Shown: piece by piece, positions 12,605 through 23,656 of the stretch
Position numbering within the stretch: the first letter of the stretch is position 1
How the letters are laid out: each line of letters opens with the position of its first letter
Assembly: GCF_000003855.2 (NCBI RefSeq)
Contig: NW_003101678.1
Location: 433,493-497,492, forward strand
Direction of reading: 5' to 3'
DNA: 64,000 nt
Source of the DNA: Blastomyces gilchristii SLH14081
Lineage: Eukaryota > Ascomycota > Eurotiomycetes > Onygenales > Ajellomycetaceae
Position numbers and translations under genes: made by a program
The notes under the pieces: model-generated
The model's database searches: none
What the model was told of the DNA's origin: nothing
Seen by the model: only the letters and a program-made list of their open reading frames with translations

Positions 12605-13500
12605 GCCTTTTACTATCATCTTATAATAAGGTGTCTTCTCAGTACTGCATTTTATCTGCAGACAGATGGTCAGACTGAATATCAGAACCAGACATTAGAA
12701 CAGCATCTTCAAGTGTTCTATTTATATTATCAGAATGATTGGCTCAAACACCTTCTGACTACTGAATTCATATATAACAATGCAAAGAATGCAATCTTAA
12801 AAGTATCTTCTTTCTATACTTGTTATAAATATAATTTTCCATTACTCAGTGACATTGTGAACAACACTTCAAAGAGAAGAATAGACAGTCAGAATGTTAA
12901 ATAAGTACAGAGAACAGAGTACTTCTCAGTATCAGAAGTAAAAGTGAGATTGAAACTTTTGAATAAAATTCATAAGAAGGTGATGAAAAGTATCTGCTGT
13001 GCTTAGAAGTATCAGACAGAATACTATAATTGAAAATATCTTTCAATGAAGTTCTTGATAGAGAATCAAGTGCTACTTTCAGCAAAGAATATTAAGACAA
13101 TGAGACTGTGTAAGAAGCTCAGTGAGTAGTGACTAGAATCTTTTCTAATAATAAGAGTGATGAGTAAGCAGGTATATAAGTTGAAATTATTCTCAGAATT
13201 GAAATCAATTCATTCTGTTTTTCACATTTTCTATTTGAAATTCTATAAGCAATGCTCTGAAGTGAAGCTGTCTCAGCTGAATAACATTGAGATTGAGAGT
13301 GATACTGAATATCTTGTGAAGAAAATATTGAATAAGTGAATATATTACAGCAAGCTTTAATATCTTGTTAAATAAGAAGATTATTCATCATCAGAGAATT
13401 CATGAGAACTGCTTAAACATTTGAAAAATGCTGAGAAAGAGATTGCAAGCTATGAGATAACTAGTAGAGATCACTCTGTTACATATCAGAGATGTTGAGC
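12605..13500 (+). pseudogene. Gypsy G3 integrase core end and chromodomain
   Basis: G3 continues after the copia insertion. 12605-12904 holds the second half of the integrase core (TAFYLQTDGQTEYQNQTLEQ, then NDWLKHLLTTEFIYNNA). 13157-13339 holds the C-terminal fold (KLKLFSELKSIHSVFHIFYL). It runs on, through stops, into a chromodomain near 13330-13440 (YLVK, stop, EDYSSSENS, stop, ELLKHLKNAE) in which both conserved Trp codons have become stops. This makes G3 a chromovirus-type element. A chromodomain normally steers integration to marked chromatin. The sequence is dead in this copy. Confidence 0.85.
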
Positions 13501-15844
13501 AAGAAATACTACTTAAAACTTCTCATTTTTCTCAAAGAGCTTTTTAGAGATAATCTCATAATGATGAGCTGATATCTTATGAACTCTGTAGCACTCTTCT
13601 TCTATTTTCTCTCAAAGAGTTTTTAGAAGTTTAATGAGACTACACAAGTATAAAATTCCTGAAGTAGTTAGAGAAAAGAGATATTTGAAACTAATAAAAA
13701 GATTAATATTATAGATCTACAGACTGCTGCTATTTTAATAGAGCTGCAGCTCACTGAAAAAGTAAAAAGAAGAATCAGACTTTACTTATTAATAATTACA
13801 CTCTTATCAAACTCATTCTTCATTGTTGAAGTCTCTGATATTGATATCTTTGTCTACTGAGAAGTTAGTGCTGCAGCACTGTAGAAGAGCATGCTATAGA
13901 AGAGTATAAGAGATACTTGAAGTATTAACTTATTAATTTATAAAGCATCTCAGTCATCTGCTTTAATTGAAGTAAGATTCTCTTCAATCAGTGATTAATC
14001 TTTATAATACTTTCAATGACAGTGCTAGTTAATCTCTTCTTAAGATCAGTCATTCTGAGATGTTTTTTCATCTTGAAGATTTATGCTTTCATCTTCTTTT
14101 ACAGATGAGTAAGAGAGATCTCTTCAGTCTTGACAGAATCTGTCAATACTTGAAGCTCTGAGATTCTTACTCTGTACTGCTTGAGCATCTGAACTTCTTG
14201 TCAGAACTGATATAATATCTTCTTGTAGAGTAGATAATACTTACAGAGAGACAGAAGTCATTGTTACAGATACAATGAAAATAATAGAAGTGAGAGAAGA
14301 GATAGATGCATAAAATTCTTTCTTTCTTCAACTGCTTAGCACAGTACAGACAAGTAACAGTATTAGCTAGAGATTATATCAAAACCTTCTCACAGAGAGA
14401 AGATAAAGAAATCACAGAATTCTGCAAACTCAACTCAGCAGCATTCTGAGCAGGGCTCAGATGTGTCATGAGAGAGAAACTACAGATTGAGCTTCTCAGA
14501 GTCACTATCTCTGAAATCAAGCTCTTTCTGAGATTCTCTTCAAATGATCACACAGGGTCATACATCACTGTGTTAACTGAAGGGAGAGACAGCATCACAA
14601 CAGCAGTGAGAGAGATAGAGAAAGAATCAGATATAAATGAACTGATCAGTAGAAGAGATAACATCTCACTGCAAGATACAGTAACTACTGTCATAATCAT
14701 AAGAGAAGCAGAAGAAGAAGAAGAAGATATGATAATAAGAGCAGTACTCTCACAGTTCATTGACACTGCTGTCTCTATCTTTAATCAAGCTTTCTTGACA
14801 GTCACAGAGGCTGCAGCCACATCATAAAGATATTTATTATTCACTAGAAAATGTCAGAATAAACCTCTTATTATCTTCTAAGAACAATGCTCTCATGCAC
14901 TCACTATTACAGATAAGAGAAGGGGAAGAAAAATGTTTCACAGAGAGAAGAATCTTTTTAAAAAATCCTGTCACTACTATTAGCTTTGTCTCTAAAACAC
15001 ATCACTTTTGCAGAAAATTTCATATATAGAATGAAATATGATAAATGATCTGTAAGTCACTTATTAACTATATTTTTCATATTTCAAATCAATATATAAG
15101 GAACTCACTTATCACATGTTTAATTTGAATAAAGATGAGAAAAGAAAGATCTACACAGTTAGCTGAAAAACTCATCTATTTCTTTATATCATACACAGCA
15201 TACACACTGTTAATCAGTTGATAACTGTTACTATACAACAAAGATAATTTGTAATTCAGTAATCTTAAAAGTATTGAGACTATGCTCTTAAAGAGAAGAA
15301 TATTGTCACATCTCTGACTGTATCAAGATCTCACTGCAGTTTCACACAGCTTATCACTTTTATATGAATGATTTCATTCATTTCACAGACTGTTTAAACT
15401 GATTTTCAATCACTCTATAATATCATTCAGATATATCATAGAAAGATCTGATTGATAAATATGAGAATCTCACTTCTATATGAGATCAGCAGATTACTCT
15501 TTCTTGATAATAAGACACTGCTGAGGTATCACTTCAGCTATTCTCACTTATGAAATGAAAGAAGAGTATTCACTCATTGTCTATATAGAATAGCTAGATG
15601 CTGACTTCTTATCAAAGAAGTCAGTGATTCATTTTTCTACTATTAAAAGATATATAAGAGTTACTGCATTTCTTATACAATTTTCTTAGTATACTAAGTA
15701 TTATATCTGTGATATTCTCATAATAACTCTGTAGCCTATGAGCTCACTATTCAAGCAAGATAGTCAAGCTCACTCATACAGCTTCTCAACAACTACCTCT
15801 ACATAACACTGCTGACTAGCCACCACTTCAGTTCCGACATGTTA
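13501..15844. other. AT-rich stretch, repeat-derived, not assigned
   Basis: This lies between the G3 chromodomain and the hAT fragment. It should hold the G3 3' end, but without the 5' LTR in the window I cannot mark an LTR. Two similar ~30-bp stretches (CTCAAAGAGCTTTTTAGAGA-like) occur near 13520 and 13610. The last ~120 bp (15720-15845) keep more C and G than their surroundings and end ATGTTACA. One 119-codon ORF is listed separately. I see no other gene. Confidence 0.5.
14468..14827 (+). CDS. Unrecognised 119-codon ORF in repeat DNA
   Basis: This is an open frame without stops in a region where almost every other frame is closed. It is rich in Glu, Ile, Ser and Thr, with an acidic run EEEEED near residue 85. 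I recognise no motif. It may be the tail of a gag-like or second-ORF protein of an unassigned element, or a chance survivor because its codons do not mutate easily to stops. No homologue appears elsewhere in the window. Confidence 0.25.
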   Translation: MREKLQIELLRVTISEIKLFLRFSSNDHTGSYITVLTEGRDSITTAVREIEKESDINELISRRDNISLQDTVTTVIIIREAEEEEEDMIIRAVLSQFIDTAVSIFNQAFLTVTEAAATS

Positions 15845-16385
15845 CATTAACAGAGATGAAAATGAAGCAAAAGTTCAACTTAAGTCAAGATATTTATTAC
15901 TATTATTTGAGACAATTATAAGAAGAAACAATTAAGAAACTCATGATTATAAAACATGAAATTATCAGACAGTTTAATATCTCTGATTACAGTATATCAG
16001 AGAAGTGTAGTTTTCATGAGAAAGTAAAGAATAAACTTATACAAGAATGTATTTAGTTGTTTCATAAGTATTATTAATAATTATTATCAAATTCTGATTA
16101 TATAAGCAATCACTGAATAAACTGAATGAGACTGATGTTAATCTTCAGTCTTAGTCTCATTCTGATTTAAAAAGAATAATCATCTTTCACAGTTTATTCT
16201 GAGAAATTACTCTTATTTCACTGTTCTTGAATTAAATCTGATTATTTTTCACATCATTTCCCTCAGAAATGATTCATTTTCAGATTTTTTTAAGGCTTGA
16301 TTCTGATGAGACTCATATCAAGAAATGTATAAGATCAGATCAAATGAGACTAAATGTGAAATTCATAGTCTTATCAGCTAGTCTA
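15845..16385 (-). mobile_element. hAT fragment, related to 5637-6180
   Basis: Reversed, this ~540-bp stretch aligns with the first ~540 bp of the hAT element at 5637. The terminal repeat at 16385 reads GTCTA followed by CTTACAGA. Many Cs and Gs of the 48080 copy are T and A here, so it is more heavily mutated. The opposite terminus is not found: alignment stops near 15845 without a matching end. It abuts the G2 fragment at 16386, and CTTACAGA there is also G2 sequence (CTCACAGA in the full G2), as expected for a target duplication. Confidence 0.75.
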
Positions 16386-18410
16386 CTTACAGACAGATAG
16401 TTAACAGAATTTTAACAAGTTTTAAAATCTGCTGCATTTCTACATGAAAAAGTAAAGTCATTATAAATAACTAATAAAAAGATAAATTTCACAGATCTGA
16501 AACAATATCTATTCTTATAAATATGAAATGAGTTTTTCAAATGAATCTTATACAACTTTGAGAAAGTGAATATATAAGATAAATATTATAAACACTTCAC
16601 TGAGTGTAGATAAGTAAGTAATCTTATATTATACTTTACACACTTCAGCTTACACTATTTTATATTGAATGAAGAGCTTTCAATATCTTTCTATTTACAG
16701 ATCTTCATTTATAATCTTACATCTAAGTTGAGAGTGAAATGGAAATACTTAATCTCATAATCAGATATAGTGAAGAAAGCATACAACATTCTCATTATAC
16801 AGAAATAAGTAAGTTAATTATAATAGAAAATACTGTAATTAAGTATATCTCAATGAAGAACAGATAATCAGACTTCTATAATATAAGCTATATACTCAGA
16901 TGTAATAAATCTAGATCTGAATATTATTACTAAAGCACTGAATTCTCTCAAAAAGAGATTCTCTGAGTGAAAACCTTGATATTACAAGTATTAAGCTTAC
17001 TTTAACTGCAGATGTCAAAATTATAATGTAAAAGATTACACATAGTGTGCATAGTTAAGAGAAGTAAGAGAGTTAAAAAACTAGCAGAATTAGTAAGCTC
17101 AGAGACACTCACTGATATTCTATAAAAAGTTTTCAAAGTAAAAGAGATATCTGTATTAAATGACTCTCTGAATTCTGTGAATATTAAGAGAAAGCAGACT
17201 TCTGACTGAGATGCAGATGAGAATGAAACAGACACTTATCTCAATATCTTGAGATCTGAAATATTAATTTATAAAGAGCATTTAAGTAAGAATTGAGAGA
17301 TAACTGTAAAAGTATTAGTAAATACAAAAGCTTCTATATAATATATTAATAATTATATAATCTGAAGACTGAAAGAGATTCACTGAGTGAAGAATTTCTG
17401 ATATATAAGATTGTCTGATAATTAATATTTAATATCACTTATAAGAGTAAGAGTTCTCTTGTACTTCAGAGAATAATCTTACTATATTTGAGTATAAGAG
17501 CTGCAGAATGTGAAATACAATCTTATTCTTAAACTTAATTAATTTCAGAGATTCAATTCACAGATTCAATAATATACATGTTATATACAGTTAACTGATA
17601 GAAAGAAAACAGTTCATACAATTCTATCAACTGATATAAGAAGAACATTTCATATCTCTGATATAGAAGAATTAAATCTACTTACACATCAATAAGCAAA
17701 GAGAATGATTTATAAGACCTCATCTGAAAGCATTCTGTATGTTATACAGAACTCAGAAGTGAAGAAAACTAAGATAAAGAATATATAGAAGAACAGATAT
17801 ATAAGAAAACTTCTGAAGAAGTATGAAAAGATCTTTTAAACAGATCTCTCATCAGAATTGTCATCAGAACAAGAATTTATATATGAGATTGATATAAGAG
17901 ATGTGAAATCAGTTAATCAGAATATGTATTCTCTGTCACAGTCTCACAGACACACTTTGAAGAACAGAAGTGTCAGATCACAGACCTTCTAGAATATGAT
18001 CTCATACAACTCTCATCAAGTGTGTGAGGCTTCTCAGTTCTATTCATGAAAAAGACGGGTGAGAAGTGATAGATGTGTATCAATTATTGAGCACTCAACA
18101 AGCTTATAATCAAGAATGAATATTCACTGCCACAGATTCAATAACAGTTGAATACAGTTAAAAACACCTGATATCTATTGAAGATCAATCTTCTCTCAGA
18201 ATACTGACAGATTCATGTAAGTGAACTGTCAGTACCATGAACTGTATTTAATATGTAATGAGAGAAGTTCAAATTCCTGACAATGTCATTCAGTCTGATA
18301 AATGCATCTATCATCTTTCAAATGATGATGAATACAATTCTTTATAAACAGAATGAAACCTCATGCCTTGTATATCTGAATAACATTCTAGTCTTCTCAA
18401 ACTCATACAA
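16386..18410 (+). mobile_element. Truncated gypsy G2 copy (gag end to RT)
   Basis: This aligns in reverse with 43,430 down to about 41,440 of the full G2 element. It carries the end of gag, protease and the first half of reverse transcriptase. It stops in the middle of the RT catalytic block (LNNILVFSNSYN-like), directly against the gene island. The antisense open piece at 17002-17235 and its partner at 42586-42819 are shared shadows. No LTR is present. The copy was truncated on the left by the hAT element and on the right by the event that created the island border. Confidence 0.85.
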
Positions 18411-18418
18411 TATTATTT

Positions 18419-18937
18419 TCCTGGTATAAACCACACTCTGTCCAGAAACTTGCCAGCAAAGATGAGCGTGGCTTGTGGCAAGAGGGATTCCCTGAGGAGG
18501 GTGGGCTTTGGACAAATCTTGGGCGTAATGGTGAGCCAGATGAACCTCGGACGATGGAGCTACCCAGTGGTCTAGATTCTATGTCTGTCGAAATTTTTGA
18601 TAGAAAATTTGACAGGGAATATCTTTATTCTCTGGAGATGAAACTGGAGCGGCGGGAGTGGAATAGGCAGCATGAAGACGGGTCCGAGAGCGTTGTGTGG
18701 TGGCCCGCAGAGGGCGACATCTTTGCAGGAGATGAAAGTATGGAGTACATGTCTGCGGATGATAGAAGCTGTGCTCTATTGATTAATACTACAGGCAACA
18801 TGAGGAGGCTTGTTGTCCTGAGCTTCGATCCAGCAAGCCAGAAGCTTGAAAGGTGGTGTGCAAGTCAAGAGGCTGCTGATGCCAAGATATCTCGATTGAG
18901 TGAAAAGGTCATCATCCCAATTCTAGACGAGGATTGA
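18419..18937 (+). CDS. 5'-truncated gene at the island edge, unknown product
   Basis: The frame is open from the first island base, without an ATG (…WYKPHSVQKLASKDERGLW), to a TGA at 18935-18937, about 172 codons. Sequence quality changes abruptly here: codon use is balanced and there are no stops. The protein is acidic with many Trp (ESVVWWPAEGDIFAGDE, RLVVLSFDPASQKLERW) and has no signal peptide or membrane segment. Its N-terminal part has been removed by the repeat junction at about 18411-18418. A TTG at 18473 is in frame but is an unlikely fungal start. I do not recognise the family. Without promoter and start it is probably not expressed. Confidence 0.6.
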   Translation, partial: SWYKPHSVQKLASKDERGLWQEGFPEEGGLWTNLGRNGEPDEPRTMELPSGLDSMSVEIFDRKFDREYLYSLEMKLERREWNRQHEDGSESVVWWPAEGDIFAGDESMEYMSADDRSCALLINTTGNMRRLVVLSFDPASQKLERWCASQEAADAKISRLSEKVIIPILDED

Positions 18938-19253
18938 TGATTCACGGAGAATGTTTTCGCGGAGTCAATTGCTGTTCCCATGAGTGGGCCAAGGGTTGCA
19001 TTTCCGGGACCCCAAGTTTGAAGAGATCCCATGGTGAAACAAGTCTCGTTTACTCTAAGCAGTCGGGTTCTAGCTCATATCCTATTTTGGCAAAGCTATC
19101 AATGCTATGGCGCATGCTATCACCACCGAACTCATTCTTAGGAAATCATCACTCGCAATTATCAAATCTCAAGTCGCCATTCGCATCATAAAATGTCTCG
19201 CTGAGGTCTTGCTTTCGATTTCTGCTCGCCGCCTTGCTCCGACCCCCAAGAAG
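18938..19253. other. Intergenic, nothing recognised
   Basis: Island-type base composition. The only ORF (18934-19191, plus) overlaps the preceding stop and shows no motif, so I take it as chance. Confidence 0.5.
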
Positions 19254-19660
19254 CTAGGTACTCGAAGTCTTAGGGTCCTTTCCTGATATATGATCAAGCA
19301 GCTTGGACGTCGTGGCGGTGAAACTGTTGATTATATCTTGCTGTGCGCCTAGCCGTTGCTGAAGAGAGAGGATTTGAAGCTCGGTGTCTGATGGGGGAGT
19401 CTGGGTTGAGGCATCAACGTTCTTTCGCGGCTCCTTGAGGAGGCTTGGCGGGATGGCTGGCATTTCTCCTTCACTAGCTGTTAGCAATCGCTTTCAATTT
19501 GTACTATTGAATGATACCTTAGCTATGTCAAGGCGTGGTTCAATTGCAAAACGATGTTAGGCTTAGAACTGAGAGTGACGAAGAGTTGACCAGAAGAGCC
19601 ATCAGCTTCATGAAAGAGAAATCGTGATGCAACCGCCAGAAGTGGGGTCGATTTTAATCA
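19254..19660 (-). pseudogene. Small two-exon gene remnant, unknown function
   Basis: The downstream exon (to 19254) encodes a polar tail with a short coiled coil (TELQILSLQQRLGAQQDIIN). Upstream, an exon at about 19515-19660 reads RFLFHEADGSSGQLFVTLSS and then NIVLQLNHALT followed by TAG. A likely intron between them has a GTATCA donor and a GCTAACAGCTAG branch point/acceptor, and splicing keeps the frame (TAG, Leu, Ser, then EGEMPAIPP). The in-frame TAG just before the intron looks like CAG changed by one C-to-T step. Its 5' end is unclear. This may be a decayed gene or a wrong exon model. Confidence 0.4.
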
Positions 19661-19870
19661 TCAATCAGAATCTTGGAGGATCGAGTATTTTCGGAATAAG
19701 ATGGCGGGGTTCATCCCCGAATCAGGTATAGATCCATGATTTCTATAATAAGCAGAATCGCGATAGACTGGCAGTGCTAATTTCAGCTCGCATGGGCAGT
19801 ATTTAAGAAGCTGACCAGCTGCATCAGTAACTCCTGCAGCAGATTCTCATTGCCTTCTTCACCAGCAAAA

Positions 19871-20556
19871 ATGAATAACTCGAGTGAACATCCCCCACAG
19901 CAAGCTGAACCCAATATGGGGTGGGATGATTTCTTCAATGGTCTTTCAACATCAGTTTGCTCACCTCTCTCTCCGAACACTTTTAACGCAATGCTGTCGG
20001 AATTCAACACAGAATGCCACTCACAACCAGCCGCCCTCTCAGGGCTTGGGATTGAATATCAATCACAACCAGCAGCGGCGCCTGAGACCCCTCGGAACGA
20101 TCCTCCCACACCACCTGTTCTCAGCGAGAACCAAGAGCTTCAGCAACAGATCCAAAAATTGAAGACAGAGTGTGTTTTCCCACATATTCTTGTTTATTCT
20201 TTTGAAGAATGATTTTTGTTAACAAACTCCAGAGTATTCTTGCTCAAAAGCGAGAACCAAGAGCTTCAGCAACAGATCCAAAAACTGGAGACAGAGTGTG
20301 TTTTTCCACATATTCTTGTTTATTCTTTTGAAGAATGATTTTTACTAACAAACTCCAGAGTATTCTTGCTCAAGAGGTATTTGATGTGTAGATTGCTTTT
20401 TTCTGCAGAGCTGACCACCTCTAAAGCACTGGAAAAGAACTTGAAAAGTACGTGGCGGAACTTATACCTTGGACGAAAGAGGTCATAGAGGGGTTTCGAA
20501 AGCTGGGGGTAGAGCCACAGTCAGCAACCCGATCTGAGTTTGGAGAGGCTTTGTGA
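19871..20556 (+). CDS. Coiled-coil protein, four exons, with duplicated exon
   Basis: Proposed exons are 19871-20169, 20233-20295, 20359-20376 and 20427-20556, giving 169 residues. Introns are 63, 63 and 50 bp with GT...AG ends and branch points TTACTAAC or GCTGACC. The ATG at 19871 (CAAAAATGA) is preferred over an upstream TTG. The N-terminus is Ser/Pro/Asn-rich (MGWDDFFNGLS). The second half is a long coiled coil: SENQELQQQIQKLKTEVFLL is repeated once almost exactly, followed by ELEKYVAELIPWTKEVIEGF and the C-terminus SEFGEAL. No basic region precedes the zipper-like part, so it is not a plain bZIP factor. It is probably a dimerising protein, perhaps a partner or regulator. Function unknown. 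Confidence 0.65.
20123..20374 (+). repeat. 126-bp exact-period tandem duplication (exon + intron)
   Basis: Two units of 126 bp (20123-20248, 20249-20374) differ at only a few bases. With the intron boundaries chosen here, each unit corresponds to 63 bp of exon and 63 bp of intron. The duplicated exon adds exactly 21 residues, three heptads, so both frame and coiled-coil phase are kept. Confidence 0.9.
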
Positions 20557-20829
20557 TGTTGTCGTTGGGTGTTTATCATTTTCATTGGTTGCTTTCAAAT
20601 CTACCGATTTCAAGTACACTAGCCAGAATGGGCAAAACTCCATAAATTCCAACCTTAGCGTCTTTACATGCTTGCATCCTCCTCACAAATCATGATGAAC
20701 TTGTGCATGATGAAGAGTTTGATGGCAAGAGCCCGCATAATCATGGGCTCTCATTTTCTCTTTCTCCAGCTGAGTTAATCAGTATGTGAGCAACGGCAGT
20801 GGTAAAGTCTTATTGATTAAAAATTGAAA

Positions 20830-21295
20830 ATGCAGTCGCTGCAAGATTTGCTGCGGAATTGGAACAACAATTGCCTTAGGCCTGTTTGGATGGCGGTTGA
20901 GGGTGAGTCTGATGCATCTCTTGCCTATGGTGAGTGACTCCAGGGTGTTGTGGGATTGCTGCTAAAGATTCTGTACCACAGCTGAATACTTCAATATTTT
21001 AAGGACAATTCCTCTCCCTGAACTCGACAGCCAGCAGCTGGACTTCCTTCTCCTATGTTCCCTTGTTCCGGGTTCAATACCATTGCAGGACATCAACATC
21101 TCAAGGCTGAAAGCAGAGTGTGAGAATGAGCAAAGGAGGAGACATGTCATGGCCTTTCCAGACTCTCATACCGACAAACAGCGCTCAAGCCAGGGCGAAG
21201 ATCCAGGAGGGCGCAGGCAGAAGCTTCGGGGTCAGAGACCCGGCCCCAGTCAATCACCCGTCCCTCCATCAAGTCCCTCCCCTTGCATGAACTGA
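20830..21295 (+). CDS. Small two-exon protein, unknown; possible frameshift at its C-terminus
   Basis: Exon 1 is 20830-20929 (MQSLQDLLRNWNNNCLRPVW), followed by a 52-bp intron (20930-20981, GTGAGT to CACAG). Exon 2 continues AEYFNILRTIPLPELDSQQL, then a helix NISRLKAECENEQRRRH. In the straight frame it stops at 21293-21295 after 137 residues with a low-complexity Pro/Ser tail. A different frame from about 21190 reads more like protein (LHELIQQVGVLGNITPAAKM, DDSILRTMLQRPNEV) and runs to about 21460. Either another intron or a one-base frameshift lies near 21180. No known domain. It sits head to tail with the coiled-coil gene upstream. Confidence 0.5.
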
Positions 21296-21504
21296 TCCAG
21301 CAAGTGGGAGTGCTGGGAAACATTACACCTGCCGCCAAAATGACACTCGATGATTCAATTCTTCGTACCATGCTTCAGCGACCCAACGAAGTCAGGGAGC
21401 CAGATTCCCCACAGATTGTTGGTCGCAGCAATAGGTTGGCCTGCCTGCATCTCATCTAGGCCTAGTGAATGAGGGGGATCTCACGTGGTTGAGCCCTCTG
21501 GACG

Positions 21505-21517
21505 CCTATAAAAAGGG
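21505..21517 (+). promoter_or_regulatory. TATA box of the 21575 gene
   Basis: CCTATAAAAAGGG lies about 58-70 bp upstream of the chosen ATG at 21575. The nearer in-frame ATG at 21530 is too close to the TATA box to be in the mRNA leader, which supports the later start. Confidence 0.65.
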
Positions 21518-21574
21518 AAAACCCTCCCCATGAACTCATCTTCCCTTCTTCTTTCGCATTTTTTATCGCAAATC

Positions 21575-22375
21575 ATGGCTATCACTCGTCGTGGAAGTCG
21601 TGAGGAAGGCAGGCGCTTGCGTTCCAGAAGAATAGTCAAATCACCTCAACATGCGGCTTCAACCAAACAAAGCCCGTGTCGCTCCGTTCCCTCCTCCCGT
21701 CGCCCTGTTGCCCGTCGAGGGAGAAGCAACATCCCACTCGATCCTGCGCAAGCGAATAGCGCACAGTGCACCTCAACCAAATCACATCAACAGATCACAG
21801 GCAAACCCGCTCCTGTTGCAGAGCAAACCCACGAATCCTCACCCTCCGGTCCAAACAATGATGAAAATCACGAAGGATTTGCAAATGAATACCTACCTCC
21901 CAACTCTAGTCCGATGGGAGGCGACAAGATACCTCATGTGAATGATGAAGATGGAGAAATCATATCTGTTGCGGAAGAAGCAAGATCCAATGCTGATGGT
22001 ATGGCTTCTGAAGAACCACCATTGATCATGAACTAACAACAACACTTAGGCAATAGTGATGCTGGGGAAGGTGAGGATATCATACCACTCAATGAGTGGT
22101 CTACACGATTTTGTCCAGATGATGGGGAAATCGAGATTTTGCGCTTCATTTGGGACCCTAGCTGTGTAACTCCAGCGCATTTTGATGACCCAGAGCAAGC
22201 AGATCGAAGACTGGATGAGATGCTGAAGCAGGGAGCTTATGACGACTCACCCGTTGGCTGCCAAAGCAAGCTTTTAGAACGTGTTTGCTCTGTGTATTCA
22301 AAGAGCTCTAATGATTTTGGGAACTTGTACTCTGTGACGTGGAGGCCTTATTGGTCAAGGAAATTAAGTCGATAA
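21575..22375 (+). CDS. Basic, disordered two-exon protein, unknown function
   Basis: Exons are 21575-21998 and 22050-22375, giving 249 residues. The 51-bp intron has GTATGG at the donor and CTAACAACAACACTTAG at the acceptor, and phase is kept across it (Gly codon split). The start ATCATGGCT has a good context. Residues 1-60 are very basic (MAITRRGSREEGRRLRSRR), a plausible nuclear signal. The middle is disordered and acidic. The C-terminal ~100 residues look folded (EIEILRFIWDPSCVTPAHF, then DDPEQADRRLDEMLKQGAY, and a Trp/Tyr-rich end). I do not recognise the family. A clean TATA box and intact frame suggest it is still a working gene. Confidence 0.65.
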
Positions 22376-23052
22376 ATGACCTCTATGACTTGATAAGGCT
22401 GTTTTATCCTTTTTCAGGCCTTCGTAGATACACTCAAGTGTTTTACTCGAGCCCAGCACCACCCGCCCAGGCCTCTTTGGGCAGCACAGTATAATGTGAC
22501 CGACTTTCTGCTACTAAAGACTTCTCCAGTTGTTCCACGCTTGTCCTCTACTCTCTTTTCCATCTCTCCAGCGCCGCAGCAGCGCATGAGCTCTCTCTCT
22601 CTCTCTCTCTCTCTATGTTGCTGCAACAGAGCATGCGTCCTATCTTTACCACACCACCAATGGAATAGGTCAGGTCTTGCAATCATAGTGTAGACGACGC
22701 TGCTCCAACATTCAGCATCTTGAAGGAGAGAGGAGGCAGGCTCATACTGGCAGTTTGTGATCATTCTAGATACATGAATTCAAAAGCTTGAGTTATTATA
22801 GCTGCCTGTCCGAGCTCAGGAAAGGTACACCACAAGTAGAAAGGTGAAGACAAAAAGAGAGAAATATTGGAATCTTTGCCTATTCAAAGAGCTGTCGTTC
22901 TGCGCAAGATAGATATAAAAAGCTACCTCCCCCAATACCACTGCAAAATTGACTCTTTCTTTTTTCCTTCTCTGACGACCGCGTCCCCATATGCTAAGGA
23001 GGGTCAGCTATCATGGAAGAAGGGATGGGTAAGTGGGAAAATTCTATCAAAA
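22376..23052. other. Intergenic; CT microsatellite and a TATA-like site
   Basis: This holds a (CT)n run at 22591-22614 and a TATA-like GATATAAAAAGC at about 22913 on the plus strand. Short ORFs on both strands lack motifs and I do not call them. Confidence 0.5.
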
Positions 23053-23656
23053 TCAGGTCCGCCGTCTCTTCCGGCGAGGAGAGGAGACATCTTCATTCTC
23101 ACTACCACTGAACTTGAGGTCCCCTAGGAAAGTGATGCTCCAATAGCGTAGCCCCCCAGCGCTGCACATCTGTCGGAGGTAAACAGGTCCTGATCCTGAG
23201 CGCTCTGATAGGATCTTATCCGGTGGTGGTGGGGACGCGCGCTCGGTCCCAGTGCTGTCGGTGCTGATGGCGCGCTGGGCATGCTGGGCATGCTGGGACC
23301 GGCGAGGGCGAAGCCGCCGACCTCTTAAAGAAGACGTAGGCCGGGCGACTGAAGGTTCGGGGGTCAAACTTCGCTCCCGCTTGGCCACCGGGCTAGGGGT
23401 CACTGCGTCCGCGTCCGCGGGGGCGGGGGCGGGAGCCACACCAGTGAGATCACCCGTCTGGTTACCCGGATCATTATCTGTAAAGGTCAAGGTCAGAATG
23501 CATCCAGGGTTGATTTAGGGACCATGACTCTTCCATACCTTGTGTGGAAGTGGCTGCAATTTCAGGCCCAGATGCTCTGAACATATCCAGCAATGTATCC
23601 GCGTCCGCGGTGTCCTCCTTGTCGGAGTTGTCGGAGTCACCGGTCAAATCCACCAT
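23053..23656 (-). CDS. Small nuclear-type protein with SUMO-interaction-like motif, two exons
   Basis: Exon 1 is 23539-23656 and exon 2 is 23053-23477, giving 180 residues. The 61-bp intron runs from GTATGG to TTTACAG and phase is kept (Asp codon split). The start is the ATG at 23656 (AACATGGTG). The N-terminus, MVDLTGDSDNSDKED, is a VDLT core followed by acidic residues, the form of a SUMO-interaction motif. The middle is Pro/Ala-rich with a basic patch (RGRRLRPRR). The C-terminus ends RRKRRRT, a likely nuclear signal. A folded piece lies between (YLRQMCSAGGLRYWSITFLG). Divergent from the genes on its left. Function unknown; the SUMO link is inference from a short motif. Confidence 0.6.

Noticed and set aside
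17002..17235. Conserved minus-strand ORF shared with 42586-42819
   Set aside because: It is the antisense of the G2 protease/RT linker in both copies. Conservation comes from the element, not from a gene on that strand.
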